NCBI GenBank assembly: GCA_902475375.1
Contig: CABRZC010000001.1
Span: 1-64,000, forward strand
Direction of reading: 5' to 3'
Origin: an uncultured Collinsella sp.
GTDB taxonomy: Bacteria > Actinomycetota > Coriobacteriia > Coriobacteriales > Coriobacteriaceae
Length of the DNA stretch: 64,000 nt
Shown here: positions 57,901 through 64,000 of the stretch, in pieces
Position numbering within the stretch: the stretch's first letter is position 1
Layout of the letters: each line of letters opens with the position of its first letter
Program-made: the position numbers and the translations under genes
The notes under the pieces: model-generated
The model's input: the letters and a program-made list of their open reading frames with translations, nothing else
The model's database searches: none
What the model was told of the DNA's origin: nothing

Positions 57901-60900
57901 TGGCCCTTGATGATCGAGCCCTCGACGGCCTCGAGCTCAAAGTCCAGATCGTCATAACCGTACACCTTCGAAGCATCCTTGGGCTTCACCGTTACCGGAC
58001 GGGGATCGACCTTAAGCTCGACCTCGCCCTCGCAGGTGTCGCCAGACGCGAGCGTCGCCTTAAACTCGACGGTCTTGGAGCCAGCATCGCAGATGAGCGG
58101 AGACTCGTCGCTCCACTTCTTCTCGCCTTTCTCGCGATACTGGATAGATGCGACGGTCTCGGCGTTAACCGTCACGCCGTGCTTTTCGCCATCGTAGATA
58201 CCCGAGTAGCCGGTAATACCGAAGGCGGGGATCTCGACAGACTCGCGCTCGTAGCCGCACGTCTTGCAGTGCTCATGCTTGGAACCGGGCTTATCAGCCG
58301 TAGCGGCCTGGTCGACGACCCACTCAAAGTCATGCTTTGCGCGGTCAACGTCCTCCTTGCCACAGGTGCAGGTGTTCCAGTGTTCGGCGTCGTCGTGCCT
58401 CCAACCACTACCGTCGGCCTTCTTGGGACCGTCCTTGACCTCAACCGTCAGGACCTCGGAGGCGTTATGGTTACGGTCGGCCTTAAGGCGAACGCTGTAT
58501 TTGCCAGCGACGAGGCTCTTAACCGACGTCTCGCCTTCGGCAATCCACTGATAGTCGCTGGCGGCCTCGGCTTTCCATTCGTAGGTGTTATCAATCCCGT
58601 CGATGCTGCCATCCGCCAAGGCATGCCCGGTCGCGGCCGTCGTCTTGACGTCCTTGGGAGCGGCCTGATCGGCGGGGGTGATCTTGATCTTAAGCTCGCC
58701 CTCCACCGGCACGTAGTCGGGTGCGGTAATGCGGTACTTAATTGTCTCGGCACACACGTTGTCATAGACATCGCGCGTGACATTGGTATAGGAGGGGATT
58801 CGGTCTTCGTACAGCAAGCCACCATCGACACTATATTCGATCTGCATGCCCTTGGGGGCGTTGTCGACCGTCACCGACGGCGAGTGAGCCTTGCCATCAT
58901 AGGTGCCGTCAAAGCCCTTGGCCTGAACATTCTCGAACTGCGTGCCGTAGATGCTCCAGTAGAAAAACTTGCCGTATGCAAAGTTTCCCAGACCCCAAGC
59001 CTGGCTCCTATACGCACCGGGATCTTTCTCCGAAACCGATTCGTACCAAGCGAGGCGTTCGAAATCGACGCCCTCTTTAAGCTCGATCCATTCGTCGCCA
59101 AGCTTATACGTTACCTTAATGCGAGGCGTTATCTCCTCACCCGTCCACTTATAAGACGGAACGTCGTTGAGCACGTCACCGTTGCTGAACCTGACGTTAT
59201 CCTTCAGCTTGTCGTAGCCAATGATTTCGACCTTGCAAAGATCCTTGCGGTTGGAGTCCTTCTCCGCAAGCGAGGCAGGGTTGATCTTGAACACGCGCTC
59301 GAGCGTAACATCGCTCTGCCCCTCGACGGCGACCGTCGCCACCACGCGATAGGTGCCCGCATCGCACGGCTGCGACCCTTCCATCTCGAAGCCCTGGGGA
59401 TTATTGTCATCCACGCCCCTATAGAACCGCGCGCTCACAATCTTTACCTTGCCCTGGGCTACAGCGTTGTCCTTTTGAGACGGCTTAGTCGTAGCAAGCA
59501 CAGCGTCGCGCTGTTTACCGTTGTAGGTAAAGCTCAGGTCGCCGCTCTTGGACGACATCAGCGAGATCGTCTCGCCGTCCCTGGAGTAGGCACAGTGCGA
59601 GGCCTCATACTGTCCGTTGCACGTAGCCGCGATGCTGTACCCATCCTTGTTGGCGGAATAGGTCCACTCGTGCTCGTGCTTGCGATGGATAACCTTGACC
59701 TTGCCATCGGTAACGTCGTATGCAAGGTCGGCATTAGCAAACTTGAGCCTGCTCGCAAGATCCTCCTGAGAAAGATCGCTCGTGCCAAGGTTCACATACT
59801 CATAGTAGTAGTACTGCTTGTTGGACTCGGGATCGAACTTGGCGTCGTCGACAGACAGGACGGCTTCGCCCGTAAAAGACTTATCGACGTGAACCTTGCC
59901 GTAGCTACCGATTTCGGACGCATCGACACCCTTCGCCTTGGCCGTGGTGACCTTCGTGTTGCCGGCGAGCGTCACAGAGCCACGGACGTAGATCGCACAG
60001 CGCTTCTCGTCCTGACCGCTTATGTCGCGACCGTTGAAATAATCAGAGGGGAACACGAACGAATCGTCGATAACCGTACCGTTTATGGTGCACGACGCAT
60101 CCTTTGCCACCGCAATGGCGCTCGTCATGTGCATCTGATATTGAATATCCCACACCTTGAACATATAAGAGCAGGGTCCATTCCATGACGTATCGCTCGT
60201 CGAACGAATGCTGCAGTTATTCAGGGTAACTTTGGCATTTTTGACGCCAATATTGCCCGCATGCACATGGCCGCTCTCGAACTTCATCTCGTCGCATGCA
60301 ATCATTCCCTGACTGTTGTTTTCGAACGTGCAGCCGCTCAACGTGACCTTGGGGGACTTCGCTCGCCCGACCACGCTCAAGGCGCCGACGCAGTCATCAC
60401 TATTATTCTTAAACGTGCAGTTGACAAACGTTGCATCCACCGCGACCTGGCTGCCTCTGATAGTCACAGGTGCCGGCGAGGCTTCGTAGATTTCATTATC
60501 CTGGTCAACCTTGAATGCGTTGTTCTTGCAGCATTTCCAACCGCTGACATTCACGTTCGTGAAGCTGGCCGTCTCCCCCGCACCCATGGTTCCATAGAGC
60601 GTGATTGCCCGAACGGTATCATCGTTATCGGTCCTTGAAACAAGCTTGAGGTTTTTCACGACAAGGTTGAGGCTCTTGCCTGTATTCGGCTTATCGACAC
60701 CTCCACGCGCTTCGTAATCGTTGCTATCGCTCAAAAACGTTTTTCCATCACAGCGGACCTCGGTCGAGGCGCCCGAATCACCGATGAACTCGACGTAACC
60801 GCCCTTAAGCACAAAGAGGGGATGCTGCGAATACGTGAGGTCACGCTTGACGGTCAGCGGGCCGCCCAGAGACGAGCTGTTGGTGAAATACAGGCAAGTC

Positions 60901-61166
60901 GGATTCTCCTTGGTACCGCCCTCGACCTCATAGTGGTCGATATCGACCGTACCGGCAAACCAGTAGTCTTTGCCGCCGGAAAGTTGGATTACATCACTTT
61001 CGCCATACGAAAGCTCGCTCTTCAGGTGTTTCGGTTTGATCGCGGCGGACGGATACGCCTCCGCTACCGTAGGCGTGGCGAGCGTCGTCGCCGCACCCCC
61101 AAGCGCCAGCGCTGCAGCCAGCACGCAAGCAGCAAGTCTGCGCACCCCCATCTTCTTCTCCCTCAT
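54954..61166 (-). CDS. Large LPxTG-type cell-wall-anchored surface protein with MBG-like and repeat domains
   Basis: The 2,070-residue product has a signal peptide (about residues 1-38), a region of about 450 residues with right-handed beta-helix-like repeats (N-x-x-x-V-S-G, C-T-F-K-N-N, G-C-T-F-E-N-N), and then three modules each built as a Cys/His motif (H-W-x-x-C-x-C-G ... H-x-F-E-W-V-V/I-D ... G-S-K-H-x-x-C-x-x-C-G at about 929, 1405 and 1869) alternating with MBG-type beta domains (K-P-x-x-x-S-K-x-Y-G at about 1060 and 1530). The end has a Thr run, a Lys-rich stretch, LPESG (about residue 2038), a hydrophobic helix and KRRA: a sortase sorting signal. ATG 61166 follows AAGGGGAGC. It probably functions as an adhesin; no ligand can be inferred. 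Confidence 0.9.
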   Translation of the reverse strand: MREKKMGVRRLAACVLAAALALGGAATTLATPTVAEAYPSAAIKPKHLKSELSYGESDVIQLSGGKDYWFAGTVDIDHYEVEGGTKENPTCLYFTNSSSLGGPLTVKRDLTYSQHPLFVLKGGYVEFIGDSGASTEVRCDGKTFLSDSNDYEARGGVDKPNTGKSLNLVVKNLKLVSRTDNDDTVRAITLYGTMGAGETASFTNVNVSGWKCCKNNAFKVDQDNEIYEASPAPVTIRGSQVAVDATFVNCTFKNNSDDCVGALSVVGRAKSPKVTLSGCTFENNSQGMIACDEMKFESGHVHAGNIGVKNAKVTLNNCSIRSTSDTSWNGPCSYMFKVWDIQYQMHMTSAIAVAKDASCTINGTVIDDSFVFPSDYFNGRDISGQDEKRCAIYVRGSVTLAGNTKVTTAKAKGVDASEIGSYGKVHVDKSFTGEAVLSVDDAKFDPESNKQYYYYEYVNLGTSDLSQEDLASRLKFANADLAYDVTDGKVKVIHRKHEHEWTYSANKDGYSIAATCNGQYEASHCAYSRDGETISLMSSKSGDLSFTYNGKQRDAVLATTKPSQKDNAVAQGKVKIVSARFYRGVDDNNPQGFEMEGSQPCDAGTYRVVATVAVEGQSDVTLERVFKINPASLAEKDSNRKDLCKVEIIGYDKLKDNVRFSNGDVLNDVPSYKWTGEEITPRIKVTYKLGDEWIELKEGVDFERLAWYESVSEKDPGAYRSQAWGLGNFAYGKFFYWSIYGTQFENVQAKGFDGTYDGKAHSPSVTVDNAPKGMQIEYSVDGGLLYEDRIPSYTNVTRDVYDNVCAETIKYRITAPDYVPVEGELKIKITPADQAAPKDVKTTAATGHALADGSIDGIDNTYEWKAEAASDYQWIAEGETSVKSLVAGKYSVRLKADRNHNASEVLTVEVKDGPKKADGSGWRHDDAEHWNTCTCGKEDVDRAKHDFEWVVDQAATADKPGSKHEHCKTCGYERESVEIPAFGITGYSGIYDGEKHGVTVNAETVASIQYREKGEKKWSDESPLICDAGSKTVEFKATLASGDTCEGEVELKVDPRPVTVKPKDASKVYGYDDLDFELEAVEGSIIKGHPLSWFKIRREAGENVGTYTLTIEESEVGDKWDKIQRANYAPTLQTGTFEITKRQIGVGWTVGTYTYNGEPQGPKVTVSNVAEGDEGKVSYEVENATGIDAGSYPAKVTGLVGDPEVIKNYALPTENLEYTYTIYKAEQEKPKGLSAAKETIRGKCDGKIEGAHGGVAYRLFRTEAGDVDGETLVSEDGKIENLAAGYYQVWYAETDNYMPSTPVEVHVDNGKYLWVTLSDKNDAYSIVWHSPNRLQWHESVEFSVKISDGYYAGDDFAVKANGVVLEKGEDGKLVLSNVEEKTTITVEGVRKHEAVNDKWLSDDNTHWHECTCGEKIDETAHAFEWVIDKAPTATEAGSKHQQCTVCGHALPADEIPAAAIAGYSDEYDGAYHTVDATSLPEGATAQYSTDGKNWSPEAPKIRDAGTLTVAYRVTIDGATAEGEVTLEVKPRAITVAADDSSKTYGEADPVFTWAITSGELVEGESLQGLEIEREDNDNVRDGGYALHLTQAKDANPNYNITFVDGVFAINQRLLTVTWGTSEFVYDGKEHCPEATLGNVIGEDDLGATVEGSQTEAGTSYTATLGALTGKAAGNYALPTEGLTCEFSIKNAAQDAPKVQAEAETVSGKRDGKIVGVDATMEWRAKDADRYQAVGEGVTELKDLAAGVYEVRYRAKANYDVSSVTEVTVAAGRKLVVALPTNQQGYTLTATATELDWHGSATLTMSIDSAYFAGKDYAVKVDGKAVELSDAGTFELKGVERDVNVTVEGVLKHESDGTGWAHDATNHWHVCRCGDIIDKAEHTFEWVVDKPATVEAKGERHEECTVCGEKGKTEEIAILKPEITDGKDQTMVVEAAKDLSFRSNAPLVFFQKVLVDDKDVAAENYVLTEGSTIVTLKASFLNTLGVGEHKLSVVSTTGTAEKTFTVAEAGKPAPGQTTTTTTTTTTTSKPKKRAGKETLPESGDSTYVMAGAVLAAGVAALLLAWAMKRRA

Positions 61167-61215
61167 CACAGCTCCCCTTACCCCTATGCTTTCGCGGTGT
61201 TCGTTATCGCTTGGC

Positions 61216-61252
61216 GCTGGCGGTCGGCTTGATTCCCCGTCCGACCGCCAGC
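61216..61252 (-). promoter_or_regulatory. Stem-loop in the surface-protein leader
   Basis: GCTGGCGGTCGG (61216-61227) and CCGACCGCCAGC (61241-61252) form a perfect 12-bp stem with a 13-base loop, 50 bases upstream of the surface-protein start. It lies in the 242-base divergent region shared with the two-component system and could act on either transcript. Confidence 0.5.
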
Positions 61253-61408
61253 ATCGATTGACATGTGTATCCATGGAGTATTGTGCGGCCGCCAAAACCG
61301 ACGCCCCGCCGCTCGGCGCGAGTTGCGCACCGTGGGGCGCAAACGGGATGTTCCTCCGCGAGCGACAAGCGTGCGATATGGCAAAATCGAGATACAAGGG
61401 GGGGCCGA

Positions 61409-62131
61409 ATGCTCAAGATTATCGCCTGCGACGACGACGTCGCTTTTCTAGATAGACTGCACCGGATGATCGACCGCTGGTCGACCGAGACGGGCACGGC
61501 AGTCGACGTTGCGCTCGTCACGCGCGGCGAGGACCTGCTGGCCCGCCATGCCGCATCGCGCGCCGACATCATTCTGCTCGACATGATCATGCCGCTCGTC
61601 AACGGCATGGACACCGCGAGGGAGCTGCGCCAATCCGATACCGCCGTGCGCCTGGTGTTCCTCACCTCGTCGCCCGAGTTCGCGCTGGAGTCCTATGAGG
61701 TCCGCGCCTTCGACTACCTGCTCAAGCCCATAGCGTACGAACGCCTGGCGCAACTGCTCGGCGAGCTTTCGAGCATGCGGCCCGCCGCGACCGATGAGCT
61801 CGTGACCAAAACGTCCTTTGGCTACCATGCCCTGCGCCTGTCCGATATCGAATACGCCGAGGCCCGCAACAAGCATGTGGTATTCCACCTGCGCGACGGG
61901 CGCGATATCGAAGCGCTCGAGCCGTTCCGCAGCATCGAGGACCAGCTGGCCAAAAACGCAAGCTTCTTTAAATGTCACCGTAGCTACCAGGTCAACCTGC
62001 GCAATATCGACCACTTCAACCGCACGGATATCGTCATGCGCTCGGGCGCTTGCATCCCGCTGGCGCGCAGCTGCAAGCAGGGTTTCCAGGATGCTTACTT
62101 TGCGGCACGGTTCGAGGGCGGGAGGCGCTAA
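61409..62131 (+). CDS. LytTR-family response regulator
   Basis: The 240-residue protein has a receiver domain (about residues 1-120) with D-D-D (IIACDDDVAF), the phospho-acceptor in LLDMIMP (Asp about 55), T in LTSSPEF and K in LLKPI, followed by a LytTR DNA-binding domain (about 135-235: TSFGYHALRLSDIEYAEARNKHVVFHL, FKCHRSYQVNLRNI). ATG 61409 follows AAGGGGGG. The stop overlaps the histidine kinase ATG (TAATG). Related systems (AgrA, VirR) control exported peptides, bacteriocins or surface proteins; the divergent surface-protein gene is a plausible target. Confidence 0.95.
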   Translation: MLKIIACDDDVAFLDRLHRMIDRWSTETGTAVDVALVTRGEDLLARHAASRADIILLDMIMPLVNGMDTARELRQSDTAVRLVFLTSSPEFALESYEVRAFDYLLKPIAYERLAQLLGELSSMRPAATDELVTKTSFGYHALRLSDIEYAEARNKHVVFHLRDGRDIEALEPFRSIEDQLAKNASFFKCHRSYQVNLRNIDHFNRTDIVMRSGACIPLARSCKQGFQDAYFAARFEGGRR

Positions 62132-63408
62132 TGCTCCCCACGGTCGAGATGATGCTTTGGGCAATTCACCACGCAACGACCCTGCTTTTTGGCGTTTTTG
62201 CCTCGGCGGCGCTCTGCGGTATCGAGATCAACCGGCGTCATGCGCTTGAGCTGGTGATGGTCGGCGCCGTAACCGGATGCGCATTCGGCCTCGCCAATGC
62301 CGTCGGCGGCGAGCTTTTCGCCCGTCAGGTATATCCACTCGTCGTGCATCTGCCGCTCGTCATCTATCTGTGCGCGCGCTATCGCCTGAGCCCGCTGCTC
62401 GTTATGCTGGGCGTCACCAGTGCTTATCTGAGCTGCCAGTTCAGCAACTGGATGGGCATCGCCGCGCTCGCCGCCACCGACTCGCAAATCGCGTACTACG
62501 TGGCACGCATTATCACCACGGCTGTCGTCTTTGCAATCCTGCTGCATTGGGCCAGCGACATCGGCCCGCGCCTGGCGGTTAAAAGCCCCACCGAGCTCGA
62601 GATTCTACTCATCCTGCCGCTCGTCTATTACATCTTTGACTACGCCACTAACGTCTACACCACGCTCTTCCACTCGGGCTCCGTGGTGACGGTTGAGTTT
62701 TTGGCGTTTGCGCTTTGCGCGTTCTACCTTATGTTTCTTGCTGTGTATCTGCGCGAATACGAGGCAAAGGAAACCGCCGAGCGCGAGCGCTGGATGCTTG
62801 CGACCCGCGACAGCGCGGCCATCAAGGAACTCGAGGCCTGGCGCCAATCTGGACGTGAGCTTTCGGTCCTCCGCCATGACATGCGGCACTTCCTGCGCGG
62901 CCTTGAGGCTTTGATCGAGGAGGGCCGCATCGACGAGGCACTCGAGCGCATCGACGAGCTCTGCGAGACGAACGACCGCACCGCCGTGCGCCGCTACTGC
63001 GCCAACGACACGGTCAATATCGTGCTTTCGTCATTTAGCTCCGATATCAACCGAAACGGCATCACCGCCGATTTGCGCGCTGCCGTGCCCGAGAGCGTCC
63101 ATGTAGCCGACGTCGATCTGTTTAGCGTGCTCTCAAACGCCCTGGACAACGCCATCGTCACCGCAAGCGCCGCCCCCCAGGGCAAGCGATTTGTCGATCT
63201 GGACCTGCGTTGCGAGGACGGGCAACTGCTCCTTTTGGTCTCCAACACGTTTGGGCGCCCGCCGCGCATGGTCGACGGCATGCCCGTAGCCGGGCACACC
63301 GGACACGGCTTTGGAACCAAGAGCATTAAGCTTGCCGTCGAACGCATGAACGGCAACTGCCAGTTTCGCATCAACGGCGACCGGTTTGAGCTTCGCGCCG
63401 TGATGTAA
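62131..63408 (+). CDS. AgrC-like GHKL sensor histidine kinase
   Basis: The 425-residue protein has about six N-terminal transmembrane segments (residues 1-210), a dimerisation region with the probable phospho-His in LSVLRHDMRHFLRGLEALI, and a GHKL ATPase domain with N-box LFSVLSNALDNAI and G-box HGFGTKSIKLAVERMNG. This layout is that of AgrC/ComD-type sensors with LytTR partners. Many of those detect peptides, but no pheromone gene is visible here. The ATG at 62131 overlaps the regulator stop by one base. Confidence 0.93.
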   Translation: MLPTVEMMLWAIHHATTLLFGVFASAALCGIEINRRHALELVMVGAVTGCAFGLANAVGGELFARQVYPLVVHLPLVIYLCARYRLSPLLVMLGVTSAYLSCQFSNWMGIAALAATDSQIAYYVARIITTAVVFAILLHWASDIGPRLAVKSPTELEILLILPLVYYIFDYATNVYTTLFHSGSVVTVEFLAFALCAFYLMFLAVYLREYEAKETAERERWMLATRDSAAIKELEAWRQSGRELSVLRHDMRHFLRGLEALIEEGRIDEALERIDELCETNDRTAVRRYCANDTVNIVLSSFSSDINRNGITADLRAAVPESVHVADVDLFSVLSNALDNAIVTASAAPQGKRFVDLDLRCEDGQLLLLVSNTFGRPPRMVDGMPVAGHTGHGFGTKSIKLAVERMNGNCQFRINGDRFELRAVM

Positions 63409-63468
63409 GGGCGCGACAAGTCGGCGCCGCGCTCGACCCGTCAGGACCGCCTTGCCGGCTCCGGTCCG

Positions 63469-64000
63469 CTACAGCGGCGCGGCTGCCGGGGTCAGCTGCT
63501 TGATGTATGCCCACATGCGCTGCTTGGCGGCTTTGTCAGTGAGCGCCGCCTCAAAACCGTCGAGCGCGAGCACGCGACGACCCTGCACATGGGCGACCAA
63601 GCCGGGCTTGAGCATGGCGGTATCGAAGTCGTCGATTGCCACGAGCATGTCGGCATAGGTCTCGCGCATGGTATCGGCCGCGCGATCGTCCAACAGCAGG
63701 ACCGCCTCGGGGTCCAAGGCCTCGAGCGCCTCGCGGAACAGCTCGCACGGCAGGCCCTCGCCTGTCGCAACCGCCCCATCGCCCGCGCCGGCAACACTTG
63801 CCAGCACGCAAAAATCCTCTGGCGCGTAGCCGATGGCGCCGAGCGCTTTGCGCAGCGCAGCACCGTCCGGACCGGCAGCCAGCTCGCCGCCCGCACGTTC
63901 GGCATCGTCTAAATCACCTTTTACCAGCACAATCGGCGAGCACGCATTTCCTGCGATACGCACGCCGCGGCCCGCGAGCGATGCGAGCTCCTGCTCGGTC
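63469..64000 (-). CDS. Unidentified protein, 5' end outside the window
   Basis: The frame is open to the window end, so only the C-terminal 177 residues or so are seen. Features are VRIAGNACSPIVLVKGDLDDAERAGG, a segment LDPEAVLLLDDRAADTMRETY, and RRVLALDGFEAALTDKAAKQRMWAYIKQL at the end. The alternation of hydrophobic strands and acidic helices suggests an alpha/beta protein, but I do not recognise the family. It is convergent with the histidine kinase gene; the 60 bases between them are GC-rich without a clear terminator. Confidence 0.7.
   Translation of the reverse strand, partial: TEQELASLAGRGVRIAGNACSPIVLVKGDLDDAERAGGELAAGPDGAALRKALGAIGYAPEDFCVLASVAGAGDGAVATGEGLPCELFREALEALDPEAVLLLDDRAADTMRETYADMLVAIDDFDTAMLKPGLVAHVQGRRVLALDGFEAALTDKAAKQRMWAYIKQLTPAAAPL

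Noticed and set aside
57249..60188. A 979-codon open frame opposite the surface-protein gene
   Set aside because: Same artefact; the surface protein has signal peptide, domains and sorting signal, while the antisense frame has none.
61167..61408. A peptide pheromone gene for the AgrC-like kinase
   Set aside because: No small frame with a ribosome site and a leader-like peptide is present between the divergent genes.

Overview
The window looks like a chromosomal segment of a Coriobacteriia actinobacterium, most probably Collinsella or a close relative. That assignment is inference: it rests on GC-rich codon use, a dnaK-grpE-dnaJ-hspR chaperone locus, a PknB/PstP/FHA/RodA-PBP cell-wall signalling cluster, pyruvate:ferredoxin oxidoreductase, a mannose-type PTS and an LPxTG-type surface protein. 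No marker gene such as 16S rRNA is present. No prophage, insertion sequence or CRISPR array is visible.

Layout. 1-1.1 kb: 3' end of a DUF4143-type AAA ATPase. 1.3-4.9 kb: nifJ (leftward) with a long non-coding leader. 5.5-9.2 kb: a leftward operon of a membrane-anchored protein, a Ser/Thr kinase and an FHA protein. 9.4-15.1 kb: recR, ybaB and dnaX, split by an ATP-binding DUF234-type gene and a small membrane-protein gene. 15.2-26.3 kb: rightward cell-wall/division signalling operon (membrane protein, kinase, two FHA proteins, PP2C phosphatase, a single-chain RodA-PBP fusion, PASTA kinase). 26.4-26.7 kb: tRNA-Arg(CCU) with duplicated and inverted tRNA fragments. 26.8-30.1 kb: mannose PTS. 30.5-35.8 kb: hypA, a large FAD/Fe-S oxidoreductase, a divergent TetR regulator and a Trp-rich membrane protein. 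36-37.9 kb: two unknown proteins. 38-40.6 kb: clpB. 41-42.7 kb: two small membrane proteins among repeats. 42.9-45.2 kb: aconitase-family hydratase. 45.6-49.9 kb: hspR, dnaJ, grpE, dnaK. 50.4 kb: 2[4Fe-4S] ferredoxin. 50.8-54.7 kb: nadA-nadB-nadC-niaR. 55-61.2 kb: a 2,070-residue surface protein, divergent from a LytTR two-component system (61.4-63.4 kb). 63.5 kb to the end: an unidentified gene that runs off the window.

How the parts work together. Kinases and phosphatase probably set phosphorylation of FHA-bound partners controlling the adjacent RodA-PBP peptidoglycan polymerase/transpeptidase. HspR, encoded here, probably represses both dnaK and clpB through a shared 27-bp operator that I found upstream of both. 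NiaR, the last gene of the nad operon, probably represses that operon through a 44-bp palindrome wrapped around the nadA promoter. PFOR and ferredoxin supply low-potential electrons for anaerobic metabolism.

The most unusual content is intergenic. There are several unrelated families of long hairpins, each of strictly fixed length: five copies of a 65-bp element always just after the stop codon of a leftward operon, three copies of a 35-bp element, three tandem copies of a 55-bp element, and single-copy hairpins of 64, 69, 74 and 100 bp. Stems show compensatory changes while loops diverge. They are the best candidates here for an undescribed element class.
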